Below are positions 42,410 to 51,410 of a stretch of 64,000 nucleotides of DNA, piece after piece. Made by a program: the position numbers and the translations under genes. Position 1 is the first letter of the stretch, and every line of letters begins with the position of its first letter. A model generated the notes under the pieces. The model was not told the DNA's origin, did no database searches, and saw only the letters and a program-made list of their open reading frames with translations. Source of the stretch: Bacillus sp. FJAT-29814 (GTDB taxonomy: Bacteria > Bacillota > Bacilli > Bacillales > Cytobacillaceae); contig NZ_LMTJ01000005.1 of NCBI RefSeq assembly GCF_001510715.1, positions 610,138 through 674,137 on the forward strand. The letters run 5' to 3'.

Positions 42410-42532
42410 ATGGAGAAATATTATTGTGAACAATGCCGCCTTTTATATAACAAAAAAGAGCCATGCAAAGTATGTGGCAGTTTGGCAGGCAATAAAATTC
42501 ACATTGAGGTTCAAAAGCAGCCTGAAAAATAA
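42410..42532 (+). CDS. 40-residue zinc-ribbon protein
   Basis: ATG 42410 behind GGTGGGGGAA codes MEKYYCEQCRLLYNKKEPCK, continuing VCGSLAGNKIHIEVQKQPEK. Two CxxC knuckles (CEQC, CKVC) form a minimal zinc ribbon. No known partner. It is divergent from the ba3 operon and upstream of bpsA. Confidence 0.65.
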   Translation: MEKYYCEQCRLLYNKKEPCKVCGSLAGNKIHIEVQKQPEK

Positions 42533-42750
42533 TCACATCGCCATTCCAGTTCTTTGATGATCTGTAATTGGAAATGTTTTCGTAATGAAGGGAGACAATA
42601 TTCACGCTATAATAAAGATGCACAGCAACAACAACCTTCAAAACGTTTGCTTCTCCAGATTGGGGGAGCTTTTTTTTGCCCTAATGGGTTGGAATATTTA
42701 TCCGTGAATTGGTAAAAATACCTGTACCTTGTGTTATTAGGAGAATGACA

Positions 42751-43842
42751 ATGCCTTCAATTATTTCCGTTGCAGAGGTACTTCCACCATTTGAAATTAG
42801 ACAGGAGCAGGTATGTGAATTTGCTAGAAACCTGTTTGCCAAATCTTTTAAGGATATAGAGCGATTATTGCAGGCTTTTCCCAACGGCCAAATTGAAAAA
42901 CGGCACTTTGTAAAAGAGATTGATTGGTATGGGGATGAACATTCATTTGAGGAAAAGAATGCTGCCTTTGTCGAGGCGGCTGTCACCCTTGGCAAGGAGG
43001 CTATCACAAAATGTTTGAATGATGGCCTGTTTCTAAAAAAACCAGTTCCTTATGACGAAATTGACGCCATCTTTTTTATTACGACAACAGGAATCGCTAC
43101 GCCTAGCATTGAAGCGAGAATCATGAACCGATTGCCATTTAATCCGCATACGAAACGGATCCCCATCTGGGGGCTGGGCTGTGCTGGGGGTGCGGCAGGA
43201 TTATCGAGAGCGGCAGAGTATTGTTTGGCGTTTCCGAAGGCTAAGGTGCTGGTATTGTCCGTTGAACTTTGCAGTTTGACCTTTCAACGGAATGACCGCT
43301 CAAAAAGCAACTTAATCGGGACTTCCCTGTTTGCTGACGGGATTGCTTGTGCCTTGGTATGCGGTGATTCGAGCGACATAGATAATTACCGCAAAAAAAC
43401 AACATTCCCGTCGATTATTGCAACTGAATCGACCCTTATGCCGGATTCACTCGATGTAATGGGCTGGGATGTCAAAAATGACGGGTTGTTTGTGGTGTTT
43501 TCAAGAGACATTCCGCAAATAATTCGAAATTGGCTTAAGCCGGTCATTACCTCATTTTTAGCTGAAAAGCAGCTTGATTTAGAAAAAATGGATTATTTAA
43601 TCGCCCATCCCGGCGGCAAAAAAGTATTGGAGGCCTACCGGAAGGCTTTAGACATCCCGGAGGCCATGACCGAAATCTCTTCAGAGGTGTTAAAACAGTT
43701 TGGCAATATGTCATCAGCGACGATCCTTTATGTGTTAAGGCGTGTGATGGAAGTGGATATATCTCGGGGCTCTTACGGGCTTTGTACGGCGCTTGGTCCA
43801 GGATTCAGTTCGGAGCTTTTGTTATTGAGGTGGTTTGAATGA
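42751..43842 (+). CDS. bpsA: Type III polyketide synthase BpsA (alkylpyrone synthase)
   Basis: 363 residues of the chalcone/stilbene synthase family. The catalytic Cys lies in WGLGCAGGAAGLSRA, the His in IAHPGGKKVLEAY, the Asn in FGNMSSATILYVL. B. subtilis BpsA condenses long-chain acyl-CoA with malonyl-CoA to alkylpyrones. ATG 42751 is seven bases after AGGAG; the in-frame ATG 42745 is too close. Overlaps bpsB by four bases (ATGA). Confidence 0.9.
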   Translation: MPSIISVAEVLPPFEIRQEQVCEFARNLFAKSFKDIERLLQAFPNGQIEKRHFVKEIDWYGDEHSFEEKNAAFVEAAVTLGKEAITKCLNDGLFLKKPVPYDEIDAIFFITTTGIATPSIEARIMNRLPFNPHTKRIPIWGLGCAGGAAGLSRAAEYCLAFPKAKVLVLSVELCSLTFQRNDRSKSNLIGTSLFADGIACALVCGDSSDIDNYRKKTTFPSIIATESTLMPDSLDVMGWDVKNDGLFVVFSRDIPQIIRNWLKPVITSFLAEKQLDLEKMDYLIAHPGGKKVLEAYRKALDIPEAMTEISSEVLKQFGNMSSATILYVLRRVMEVDISRGSYGLCTALGPGFSSELLLLRWFE

Positions 43843-44408
43843 GCGATTATCTTACTTTTCCATATCTGTTCGGTTTTATCGTACTTCAGAGAATTGTTGA
43901 ACTAGTGATTGCAAAAAGGAATGAACATTGGATGAAGCGGCAGGGGGCAATTGAAATAGGGGCGATTCACTATCGATTTATCGTCCTCATGCATATGTTG
44001 TTTTTAATCAGTTTTTTCCTTGAGAAACTGCTTTTCAAACATGGGTTATCACCAATATGGCCAATTCTATTAACTGTTTTTGTTTTAACCCAAATTTTTA
44101 GGATTTGGGTTATTCAATCGCTCGGCCGATTTTGGAATACAAAAATAATTGTCCTGCCGAATGCCTCTGTGATTCGAAAGGGGCCCTACCGATATATCAA
44201 GCATCCAAACTATCTGGTTGTTTCGCTTGAAATAATTGTGATCCCAATCCTCTATAATGCTTACTTTACGGCTGTTCTGTTTACGATTCTTAACTTCATT
44301 ATGTTAGCAATTCGCATTCCAAGGGAAGAGCAGGCACTAGGAAGTGTTACAGAATATAATCATGCTTTTCAGGACTGCCCGAGGTTAATTCCTAAGGTTG
44401 TTAAATAA
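43839..44408 (+). CDS. bpsB: Isoprenylcysteine methyltransferase-family alkylpyrone O-methyltransferase BpsB (YpbQ)
   Basis: 189 residues, four to five membrane segments with the ICMT/PEMT signature GPYRYIKHPNYLVV and a C-terminal RIPREEQAL for SAM binding. In B. subtilis BpsB O-methylates the alkylpyrones made by BpsA. Coupled to bpsA by an ATGA overlap. Confidence 0.9.
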   Translation: MSDYLTFPYLFGFIVLQRIVELVIAKRNEHWMKRQGAIEIGAIHYRFIVLMHMLFLISFFLEKLLFKHGLSPIWPILLTVFVLTQIFRIWVIQSLGRFWNTKIIVLPNASVIRKGPYRYIKHPNYLVVSLEIIVIPILYNAYFTAVLFTILNFIMLAIRIPREEQALGSVTEYNHAFQDCPRLIPKVVK

Positions 44409-44430
44409 TTATGACAATTGCTTGAGCCCC

Positions 44431-44449
44431 GTTGAAAATAGTTCTCAAC
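44431..44449. promoter_or_regulatory. Fur-like box 1
   Basis: GTTGAAAATAGTTCTCAAC, an inverted repeat; its core matches 12 of 15 positions of the 7-1-7 Fur consensus. Starts 22 bases after bpsB. Confidence 0.5.
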
Positions 44450-44470
44450 CATGATATTATTTGCTTAAGA

Positions 44471-44485
44471 TGAAAATCATTCTCA
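44471..44485. promoter_or_regulatory. Fur-like box 2
   Basis: TGAAAATCATTCTCA, 13 of 15 matches to the Fur box. With box 1 it brackets a TGATATTAT -10-like element (about 44452) upstream of a 26-codon ORF. Confidence 0.55.
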
Positions 44486-44503
44486 ACAAGGATGGTGTTA
44501 CAT

Positions 44504-44584
44504 ATGGCATATGCTTTTGTTGGCGGGACAATAATCATTTATGCGTTTGTTATGAAACACGTATTAAAAAATGTTGCCAATTAA
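44504..44584 (+). CDS. 26-residue membrane peptide, putatively Fur-regulated
   Basis: ATG 44504 codes MAYAFVGGTIIIYAFVMKHV then LKNVAN. One membrane helix. An AAGGATGGTG site lies upstream, two Fur-like boxes precede it and a strong terminator follows, so it looks like a self-contained iron-responsive transcription unit. Family not recognised. Confidence 0.55.
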   Translation: MAYAFVGGTIIIYAFVMKHVLKNVAN

Positions 44585-44596
44585 TAATAATAATGT

Positions 44597-44627
44597 AAAG
44601 CCAGGGAATAACTTCCCTGGCTTTTTT
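44597..44627 (+). terminator. Terminator after the 26-codon ORF
   Basis: AAAGCCAGGGAA/TTCCCTGGCTTT perfect stem, TAAC loop, T6 tail. Confidence 0.93.
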
Positions 44628-44714
44628 GTCTTTTTAAAGTGTGTCAAGATAGGAAATGTTTGAATTATCGTATAAAATAAAACTATTAATACGATGCTAA
44701 GGGGAATTTATTTA

Positions 44715-47700
44715 ATGGTAAAAACAGCAAATCGACAGGAAACGATTGAGACCTTAAAGCAAAAAATCGTTTCATTATATGACTATTTTATTGGCCATGA
44801 GGATGAGCAAAACGCGGCAAAACTCAAACAGCTTGCAAAAAAACTGGAAAACCGCGAATTTGCCATCGCTTTTTGCGGCCATTTCTCAGCAGGCAAATCG
44901 ACCATGATCAATCAGGTGATTGGGGAGAAATTATTGCCATCAAGCCCGATTCCGACCAGTGCCAACCTGGTTAAAGTCAAGAGTGGCGAAGATTATGCAA
45001 AAGTGTTTTTTAAAAACGATAAACCGCGGCTTTATTTAGCCCCTTATGATTATGAGCTGGTCAAGAACTATTGCAAGGACGGCGACAAAATCGAAGAAAT
45101 TGAGATCAGTCACAGTGATTCGCATTTGCCTCAGAATACGGTGATCATGGATACGCCGGGGATTGATTCTGCTGATGATGCCCATCGAATTGCAACAGAA
45201 TCAGCGATTCATCTTGCTGATTTGATTTTTTATGTAATGGATTATAACCATGTTCAGGCTGAGCTGAATTTTCTGTTCACCAAAGAACTGACTCAGGCTG
45301 GGAAAGATGTTTACTTGGTTATTAACCAAATTGATAAACATAAGGAAGAAGAATTGCGTTTTCAAGATTTTCAAAATAGTGTCACGGAGTCATTCGCTTC
45401 ATGGGGGGTAAAACCGGCAGGTATCTTTTATACATCCTTGAGGCATGAAGACCACCGATACAACCAATTCGGTGAGTTAAAGAGATTTATTGCCGATAAG
45501 CTTGCCGCAAAGGATCAATTGATCATCCCGTCAGTGTTTCATTCATTGAAAAAGCTTGCCCACAATCATCTTGACCAAGTGGAAAAACTGGAAGCGGAGC
45601 GATTATTGCCATCCGAAACCATCCTGGATGAATTATCCGATGAGGAGAAATCTGAACTGCTTGATTCCTATACTAGGATTACAAATAAGTTGCAGATTTT
45701 GAGAGCGGGAACAGAAGAGCAGGAAAAATCCTTTGATTTCGAAATTGCCCAATTGTTAAAAAATGCTTACCTAATGCCATTTGGGACAAGAGAATTGGCA
45801 GAACGATATTTGGAATCATGCCAGCCGGGGTTTAAAGTCGGTTTCCTATTTTCCAAACAAAAGACGGAGGAAGAACGAAACGCAAGGCTTGAAAGCTTTC
45901 ATCAAGATATTCTGGAAAAAACAAAATCACAGCTTGAGTGGCATATTCGTGAGTTTTTGCTTCGGACGTTAAAGGAGCGCGAGCTTGATGTAGGAGAGCT
46001 GCTTCTAGCAGCCCAATCCTATTCAATCCCTGTTTCCAAGGATGGACTAACAAAAGTGGTAAAATCGGGTGCCTTGCTTTCCGGTGAATACCTCCTTCAT
46101 TATACTGATGACGTTGCGAATGAAATCAAGCGAATCGCAAGAAATTCTCTGGCCGAAATAAAAGCGATGTATGTAGCTGCTATAAAGGAACAAGCAACCA
46201 AACAGAGCGAGCGATATGAGGAAGAATATCGCAAATTGGGCAGATATGTAACCGCATTGGCCGAACTGCAAAAATATAAAGAAGCCATTGCGAAAAACCA
46301 ACAAGTAATCGAAGAACTGCTTAATCACGAAGGCGGCTTGGCAGATGTAAACAACCCGCTGTTTATAGCAGGGGAAGAAGAGTTTGATGTAATAAAATCT
46401 CACTTGGTGCCTGACACCAATACGGACATTAGCACGAATATTAATAAAAGAACAGTTAATAAAGTAAATGCAGTCCCGGCTTATCTTCATGCTGAACATG
46501 AAGATGACCATTCTAAAGGTGCTGTGGGGCATTTAAAGCAGACAGTAGATAGACTTCGACACGCTTCAGGACTCGTAAAGGGGCTTCCAGGATTTCAAAA
46601 GCTCGGATTGGAATTGGTTGAAAAAGCGGAAAGACTGGAAAATAAAGGATTTACTGTGGCGCTGTTCGGCGCCTTCAGTGCCGGAAAGTCGTCATTTGCC
46701 AATGCGCTCATCGGCGAGAAGGTGTTGCCGGTTTCGCCAAATCCCACGACTGCGGCAATCAATAAAATAAAGCCGGTCACTAAGGAATATCAGCACGGCA
46801 CTGTCCTTGTCAAATTCAAGGAAAAACAAGCGATGCTTGACGATCTAAACCGTTCGCTTAAGGTATTTGATTCTCATGCCAATGATTTTGTCGAAGCTGC
46901 CAAGCAAATTGACAAGATTATGCTTGAACAAGGTCAGGAGGGGGTGCTTGAGAAAACCCACTATGCCTTTTTACAGGCTTTTAATCAGGGCTGCGGCAGG
47001 TTTGCCAATCAGCTTGGAACCGTTAAATCAACCGACTTGAAGGAATTTCATGAATTTGTTGCTCACGAAGAAAAATCTTGTTTTGTTGAATGGATTGAGC
47101 TTTATTATGATTGCGAGTTAACCAAAAAAGGGATTACCCTTGTCGATACGCCTGGGGCAGATTCAATCAATGCCCGTCATACCGGCGTTGCGTTTGATTA
47201 TATCAAAAACTCGGATGCGATTCTTTTCGTCACTTATTACAATCATGCCTTTTCTAAGGCAGACCGCGAATTCCTGATTCAACTGGGCCGCGTGAAGGAA
47301 TCATTCCAAATGGATAAAATGTTTTTTATTATCAATGCGATTGACCTTGCGGAAGATGAAGAGGAAAAACATTCAGTCCTCGATTATGTCTCCGGGCAGC
47401 TAATCCAATATGGCATCCGCAACCCGCATTTATATCCATTGTCAAGCCTGCTCGGCTTGCAGGAAAAAACAAACAATTTTAATGGCCATGAATCCGGGCT
47501 GCCCCGATTTGAACAAGCATTCTACCGGTTCATTGCCAATGATCTGACTGAAATGGCAATAGCAGCCGCGGAATCGGAACTTGAACGGGTAAGGTTATTG
47601 GTAAAGAAACTAATTCAAAATTCACAGGAAGATAAAAGCGTAAAAGAACAAAAGCGTTTGGAGTTGGAAACACAGAAAGGGCTCATTCAGGCCCTGTTTG

Positions 47701-48395
47701 CAAATCAAACTGTCGAGCCATTAAAGACCCGGCTTTTCCAAGAAGCCGATGAACTCATCTATTACATCAAGCAAAGAGTGTTCCTGCGCTTTAATGATTT
47801 CTTTAAAGAGGCCTTTAACCCATCCACACTTCGGGACGATGGCCGCAATTTAAAGAAAGCTTTGCAGGCAGCCCTTGATGAATTTCTAGAAAGTCTCGGG
47901 TTTGATTTTGCCCAGGAAATGCGGGCAACTACCGTCAGAATCGATCGATTTATCGATAAGCTGCTCACCGATTATCAAGCAGCCCTTATTCGGTCATTAA
48001 ATGAAATCAACCAAGACTTATCTTTTTCAAATTTTGAAAGAGGAGCGGGCGGGGAAATTGATTTCCCGCTGGCGTTTGTCGAGCTTGAGCAACAGCTTTT
48101 TACAAAGGCAAAATCCTATTTTAAAAACCCGAAAGCTTTCTTTGAAAAAAATGAAAAGCAGTTGATGAATGAGGAGTTGTACCGTGTGTTAACAACGCCT
48201 GCAGATGACTATCTGAAGCTCGAGGGCGAACGGCTTAAGCGTCATTATGATGAACAGTTAAGCAAAGACTTTGACCTGCTGGTAGAGCACATGAAGGCGG
48301 AAGGCGATGATTTTTATTTCAGTCTTTTGGCGGCTTTAGAGGGCGGCGTATCGCTTGACATGTTATTGGAAGTTTCTCGTCAGCTTGAAAACTAA
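44715..48395 (+). CDS. dynA: Dual dynamin-like GTPase DynA (YpbR)
   Basis: 1226 residues made of two fused dynamin-like halves. P-loops are GHFSAGKST near residue 55 and GAFSAGKSS near 652; DTPG G3 motifs follow each (MDTPGIDS, VDTPGADS), and NQID / NAID serve as G4. Helical stalk regions separate them. B. subtilis DynA tethers and fuses membranes and protects against phage and antibiotic membrane damage. ATG 44715 is ten bases after AAGGGG; ATG 44694 is within the site. A linker of roughly 560-620 carries an insertion-like stretch with a palindrome (46404). Confidence 0.93.
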   Translation: MVKTANRQETIETLKQKIVSLYDYFIGHEDEQNAAKLKQLAKKLENREFAIAFCGHFSAGKSTMINQVIGEKLLPSSPIPTSANLVKVKSGEDYAKVFFKNDKPRLYLAPYDYELVKNYCKDGDKIEEIEISHSDSHLPQNTVIMDTPGIDSADDAHRIATESAIHLADLIFYVMDYNHVQAELNFLFTKELTQAGKDVYLVINQIDKHKEEELRFQDFQNSVTESFASWGVKPAGIFYTSLRHEDHRYNQFGELKRFIADKLAAKDQLIIPSVFHSLKKLAHNHLDQVEKLEAERLLPSETILDELSDEEKSELLDSYTRITNKLQILRAGTEEQEKSFDFEIAQLLKNAYLMPFGTRELAERYLESCQPGFKVGFLFSKQKTEEERNARLESFHQDILEKTKSQLEWHIREFLLRTLKERELDVGELLLAAQSYSIPVSKDGLTKVVKSGALLSGEYLLHYTDDVANEIKRIARNSLAEIKAMYVAAIKEQATKQSERYEEEYRKLGRYVTALAELQKYKEAIAKNQQVIEELLNHEGGLADVNNPLFIAGEEEFDVIKSHLVPDTNTDISTNINKRTVNKVNAVPAYLHAEHEDDHSKGAVGHLKQTVDRLRHASGLVKGLPGFQKLGLELVEKAERLENKGFTVALFGAFSAGKSSFANALIGEKVLPVSPNPTTAAINKIKPVTKEYQHGTVLVKFKEKQAMLDDLNRSLKVFDSHANDFVEAAKQIDKIMLEQGQEGVLEKTHYAFLQAFNQGCGRFANQLGTVKSTDLKEFHEFVAHEEKSCFVEWIELYYDCELTKKGITLVDTPGADSINARHTGVAFDYIKNSDAILFVTYYNHAFSKADREFLIQLGRVKESFQMDKMFFIINAIDLAEDEEEKHSVLDYVSGQLIQYGIRNPHLYPLSSLLGLQEKTNNFNGHESGLPRFEQAFYRFIANDLTEMAIAAAESELERVRLLVKKLIQNSQEDKSVKEQKRLELETQKGLIQALFANQTVEPLKTRLFQEADELIYYIKQRVFLRFNDFFKEAFNPSTLRDDGRNLKKALQAALDEFLESLGFDFAQEMRATTVRIDRFIDKLLTDYQAALIRSLNEINQDLSFSNFERGAGGEIDFPLAFVELEQQLFTKAKSYFKNPKAFFEKNEKQLMNEELYRVLTTPADDYLKLEGERLKRHYDEQLSKDFDLLVEHMKAEGDDFYFSLLAALEGGVSLDMLLEVSRQLEN
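46404..46420 (+). repeat. 17-bp palindrome inside the dynA linker
   Basis: TTGGTGCCTGACACCAA, six-base arms around CCTGA, coding LVPDTN in frame. Single copy in this window. Resembles short dispersed palindromes with GGTGCCTGACACC that I recall from Bacillaceae genomes. Confidence 0.4.
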
Positions 48396-48414
48396 TTGCC
48401 TGGGGGAGTTTTTG

Positions 48415-49242
48415 ATGAAGTATGTAGTGGATAAACAATGGCTCAAGACTCATTTAGATGATGAGACCGTAATTATTGCGGATTGTCGTTTTTCCTTGGC
48501 CGATTCAATAAAAGGACAGAAGGAATATTTGGCGGGACATTTGCCGGGGGCTGTATTTTTTGATTTGGAAAAAGATTTATCAAGTCCGGTGAGGGAGCAC
48601 GGAGGGCGCCACCCGCTCCCGGACCATGATGAGTTTATTACCAAGCTTGAAGCCGCCGGGATTGATGAAACGAAGACTGTTGTTGCCTACGATGGAGGCG
48701 AAGGTGCGTTTGCGGCTCGTTTTTGGTGGCTGCTCCACTATTTGGGTCATGATAAGGTATATGTTCTTAATGGTGGGTTCACTCAGTGGGAAGCATCCGG
48801 CTTCCCCGTCACAACAGAAGTTCCTTCCTATCAAAAGACTGTATTCACGATTAGCCTTAAGCATGATATAGTCGCTTCTGTCGACGAGGTGAAGCAGGCG
48901 GCACTTAGACAACGAGAAGATGTTGTTCTGATCGACTCTCGTGAAGAAAAGCGCTATCTCGGTATTGAAGAACCGATTGATAAGATAGCGGGGCATATTC
49001 CTGGTGCAGTCAATAAGCCATGGATGCTGGGGCTTTCAGCCGGTGAATATAGGCCGGTTTCGGAACAAAAAGAACGGTTTTTAGATATCAGTTCCGAACA
49101 AGAAATCATTGTTTATTGCGGTTCTGGAGTCACGGCCACACCTAACTTTCTAGCCTTAAAGGAGGCCGGATACAAAAATGTCAAGCTCTACCCAGGCAGT
49201 TTCAGTGACTGGATTTCCTATCCGGAAAATAAAGTAGAGTAA
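48415..49242 (+). CDS. Two-domain sulfurtransferase (rhodanese/3-mercaptopyruvate type)
   Basis: 275 residues, two rhodanese domains. The N-terminal one (about 1-135) is inactive; the C-terminal one has the loop YCGSGVTAT with catalytic Cys, the six-residue loop typical of thiosulfate or mercaptopyruvate sulfurtransferases. CRPRI-like substrates cannot be told apart by sequence: CGSGVT favours 3-mercaptopyruvate. ATG 48415 lies after GGGGGAG just past dynA; the frame extends into dynA without support. Confidence 0.88.
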   Translation: MKYVVDKQWLKTHLDDETVIIADCRFSLADSIKGQKEYLAGHLPGAVFFDLEKDLSSPVREHGGRHPLPDHDEFITKLEAAGIDETKTVVAYDGGEGAFAARFWWLLHYLGHDKVYVLNGGFTQWEASGFPVTTEVPSYQKTVFTISLKHDIVASVDEVKQAALRQREDVVLIDSREEKRYLGIEEPIDKIAGHIPGAVNKPWMLGLSAGEYRPVSEQKERFLDISSEQEIIVYCGSGVTATPNFLALKEAGYKNVKLYPGSFSDWISYPENKVE

Positions 49243-49307
49243 ATTGGGGCCAAAATGTGTTATAATGGAAATCGTGTTGTCGAAAAACACTATTAGGAGG
49301 GCTCCAA

Positions 49308-50201
49308 ATGACAAACAAAAGACCTTCATTAATGCTTGTAGATGGTATGGCTCTATTATTCCGTGCTTTTTATGCAACGGCTGTAACAGGGCAGTTTATG
49401 ATAAATTCAAAAGGGATTCCAACCAACGGCATCCATGGTTTTATTAAACATATGTTTACTGCAGTATCGACATTTAAGCCTACTCATCTTGCGGTTTGCT
49501 GGGATATGGGCAGCAAAACTTTTCGGACCGAACTGTTCCCTGATTATAAAGGGAACCGCGGAGAAGCTCCGGTAGAGTTGATTCCGCAATTTGATCTAGT
49601 GAAGGAAGTTGTTGAATCCTTTGATATTCCTAATATCGGCTTGGAAGGGTTTGAAGCGGATGACTGTATCGGTACAATTGCCAATCAGGCAAAAGAGCAT
49701 TCAGATGTGTCGATCCTGACAGGAGATCAGGATATCCTCCAGCTTCTCGATGACAGGATTTCGGTCATCCTGCTTAAGAAAGGCTATGGAAATTATTTTG
49801 TCCATACACCGGAAACGTTTATTGAAGAAAAAGGCATTTCGCCGCGACAGATGATCGATTTAAAGGCACTGATGGGGGATACGAGCGACAATTATCCTGG
49901 AGTCAAAGGAATCGGTGAAAAAACGGCATTAAAACTGCTGCAGCAATTCGAACATGTCGAGGGGATTTTATCCAATCTTGACCTGCTGTCCAAATCACAT
50001 AAAACGAAAATCGAGCAGGATTTGGATATGCTTTATCTGTCCCGCAAGCTCGCGGAAATCAAATGTGATGTTCCCGTTACCTGCAATCTCGAAGCTGCCG
50101 GGCTTCGCATCGAAAAAGAAAAAGCGTTAAGCAAATTGCATGAACTGGAACTTAGGGGTGTGCATCGCCTTTTGCCGCTTGAAGAAGCGTTTATATCATA
50201 G
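49308..50201 (+). CDS. ypcP: 5'-3' exonuclease / flap endonuclease-like protein YpcP
   Basis: 297 residues, homologous to the 5' nuclease domain of DNA polymerase I. Acidic metal ligands appear in LMLVDGMALLFRAF, FEADDCIGTIA and LTGDQDILQLL; the helix-hairpin-helix is GVKGIGEKTALKLL, preceded by MGDTSDNYPG. It backs up PolA in Okazaki primer removal in B. subtilis. GGAGGG precedes the ATG. A strong terminator follows. Confidence 0.93.
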   Translation: MTNKRPSLMLVDGMALLFRAFYATAVTGQFMINSKGIPTNGIHGFIKHMFTAVSTFKPTHLAVCWDMGSKTFRTELFPDYKGNRGEAPVELIPQFDLVKEVVESFDIPNIGLEGFEADDCIGTIANQAKEHSDVSILTGDQDILQLLDDRISVILLKKGYGNYFVHTPETFIEEKGISPRQMIDLKALMGDTSDNYPGVKGIGEKTALKLLQQFEHVEGILSNLDLLSKSHKTKIEQDLDMLYLSRKLAEIKCDVPVTCNLEAAGLRIEKEKALSKLHELELRGVHRLLPLEEAFIS

Positions 50202-50236
50202 AAAAGGGTTGTCTCTTATGAGGCACCCTTTTCTTT
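50199..50236. terminator. Bidirectional terminator, ypcP / sspL
   Basis: AGAAAAGGGT/ACCCTTTTCT outer stem with an inner GTCTC/GAGGC pairing; T-rich on the right, A-rich on the left. Confidence 0.8.
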
Positions 50237-50241
50237 TATGT

Positions 50242-50388
50242 TTAAATTTTTGTATTCGATTTTTTTGCCCGATTTTCCAGCTTACTTTTCGGTGCTTCGG
50301 AAAATTCAGCATCCTGTCCATACCCTTGCGGATTGACTCCTGGGGCCTTTGTTCCGCGATTATTTGCTCCACTGCCTTTATTTGCCAT
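50242..50388 (-). CDS. sspL: Small acid-soluble spore protein SspL (minor)
   Basis: 48 residues beginning MANKGSGANNRGTKAPGVNP and ending KLENRAKKSNTKI. The C-terminus matches B. subtilis SspL (ELEERAKKSNTKR) and the central GVNPQG matches its GVTPQG. ATG 50388 follows GGGAGGTG by six bases. Forespore-made minor SASP. Confidence 0.85.
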   Translation of the reverse strand: MANKGSGANNRGTKAPGVNPQGYGQDAEFSEAPKSKLENRAKKSNTKI

Positions 50389-50472
50389 ATATGTTCACCT
50401 CCCACAATGGTAGTATTTCCTGCCCGCATAATAAAACTCAACTTTTTGAACAATAAGGACAGGGGTGATGGT

Positions 50473-50964
50473 ATGAACAAAGGTGTATATTTAGCCCTGT
50501 TAAGCATTGGGCTGGCACAGGGACTAAAGATTCCCATTCACTATATAAAGAAGAGGGAATGGCGGCCGGAACTGTTCTTTGGAACTGGCGGAATGCCAAG
50601 CTCCCATTCGGCTGGTGTATCCACATTAACCACTTATATTGCCTTAAGACGAGGGCTTCCGACAGTCGACTTTGCCTTATCCCTAATTTACGGGTTAATT
50701 GTCATGTATGATGCCCAAGGAGTCAGAAGGCAGACTGGTGAACTGACTTTGAAAGTCAATTCAATGAACGAGTTAATGGAAAAGGTGCACAAGGAAGAAT
50801 CACTGGAATTCAAGGAAAAATCGCCAAAGAAGCTGAAGGAACTGCTTGGACATGAACCGGAAGAAGTGCTGGGCGGTGCAATCCTTGGCATTGCTATTGG
50901 TATTATCGGCCATCTATGCACAAAAAAAGATAGAAAATTGTCGAAATTTAAGTTAAAATTTTAG
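50473..50964 (+). CDS. Divergent PAP2 (DUF212, YuiD-type) membrane protein
   Basis: 163 residues with three to four hydrophobic segments and the acid phosphatase-like core GGMPSSHSAGVS plus MYDAQGVRRQTG, then a charged region (residues 95-130) and a C-terminal helix with LGGAILGIAIGIIGHL. Family members are related to PAP2 phosphatases but lack part of the classical set; function unknown. ATG 50473 after AGGGGTGATG. The open frame to 50140 is not credible, as it runs over sspL. Confidence 0.85.
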   Translation: MNKGVYLALLSIGLAQGLKIPIHYIKKREWRPELFFGTGGMPSSHSAGVSTLTTYIALRRGLPTVDFALSLIYGLIVMYDAQGVRRQTGELTLKVNSMNELMEKVHKEESLEFKEKSPKKLKELLGHEPEEVLGGAILGIAIGIIGHLCTKKDRKLSKFKLKF

Positions 50965-50968
50965 AGGG

Positions 50969-51274
50969 ATGTTTAACGAAAGTTTGGAGAGGGTTGACAA
51001 ATCAGTGCTGACGTTAGAGGATTATTTGCATTACTTGAGAGGGAAAGGTTTTTTATTTCAAGAGGATGCAATCGGGTTCATTTACTTTGGGAAACACTAT
51101 ACAAGTGCTGACGATGAACTGATTAAAACGGCAATTGAGCTGACCTTAAAAGCACAGAAAACCTTTGACGGCAGCTTTTATGTTTCTTTGCTTGAAACAT
51201 TTACAAAGCATCAACTCAAAACTAGAAAAGACGCAATAAGGTTTGTAAAGGAAAATCAATTGCTTACCATTTAA
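50969..51274 (+). CDS. DUF6123-like small protein
   Basis: 101 residues, soluble: TLEDYLHYLRGKGFLFQEDA, then IGFIYFGKHYTSADDELIKT and LKAQKTFDGSFYVSLLETF. I recognise this as probably the DUF6123 family of bacilli. Start is uncertain: ATG 50969 has a weak AGAGGG site four bases after the previous stop; GTG 51005 with GGAGAGGG upstream would give an 89-residue protein starting right at the conserved part. Co-transcribed with the YuiD-type gene. Function unknown. Confidence 0.65.
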   Translation: MFNESLERVDKSVLTLEDYLHYLRGKGFLFQEDAIGFIYFGKHYTSADDELIKTAIELTLKAQKTFDGSFYVSLLETFTKHQLKTRKDAIRFVKENQLLTI

Positions 51275-51279
51275 ATGAA

Positions 51280-51311
51280 GACTCCCTAAATCATTAGGGG
51301 GTCCTATTTTT
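51280..51311 (+). terminator. Terminator after the DUF6123-like gene
   Basis: GACTCCCTAA/TTAGGGGGTC stem (one G-T wobble), ATCA loop, T-rich tail. Confidence 0.8.
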
Positions 51312-51410
51312 TGCCATTTTCTTTTATCTTTCTTAAAAAACAGAAAGGAATATGTCATTCAAGGGAATAATATATATAGCTATCCGTGAAAAACTTTGAA
51401 AGGCTGACTA

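Noticed and set aside
46047..46532. 161-codon minus-strand ORF inside dynA
   Set aside because: Shadow of the dynA coding strand, cysteine- and phenylalanine-rich composition, no ribosome binding site.
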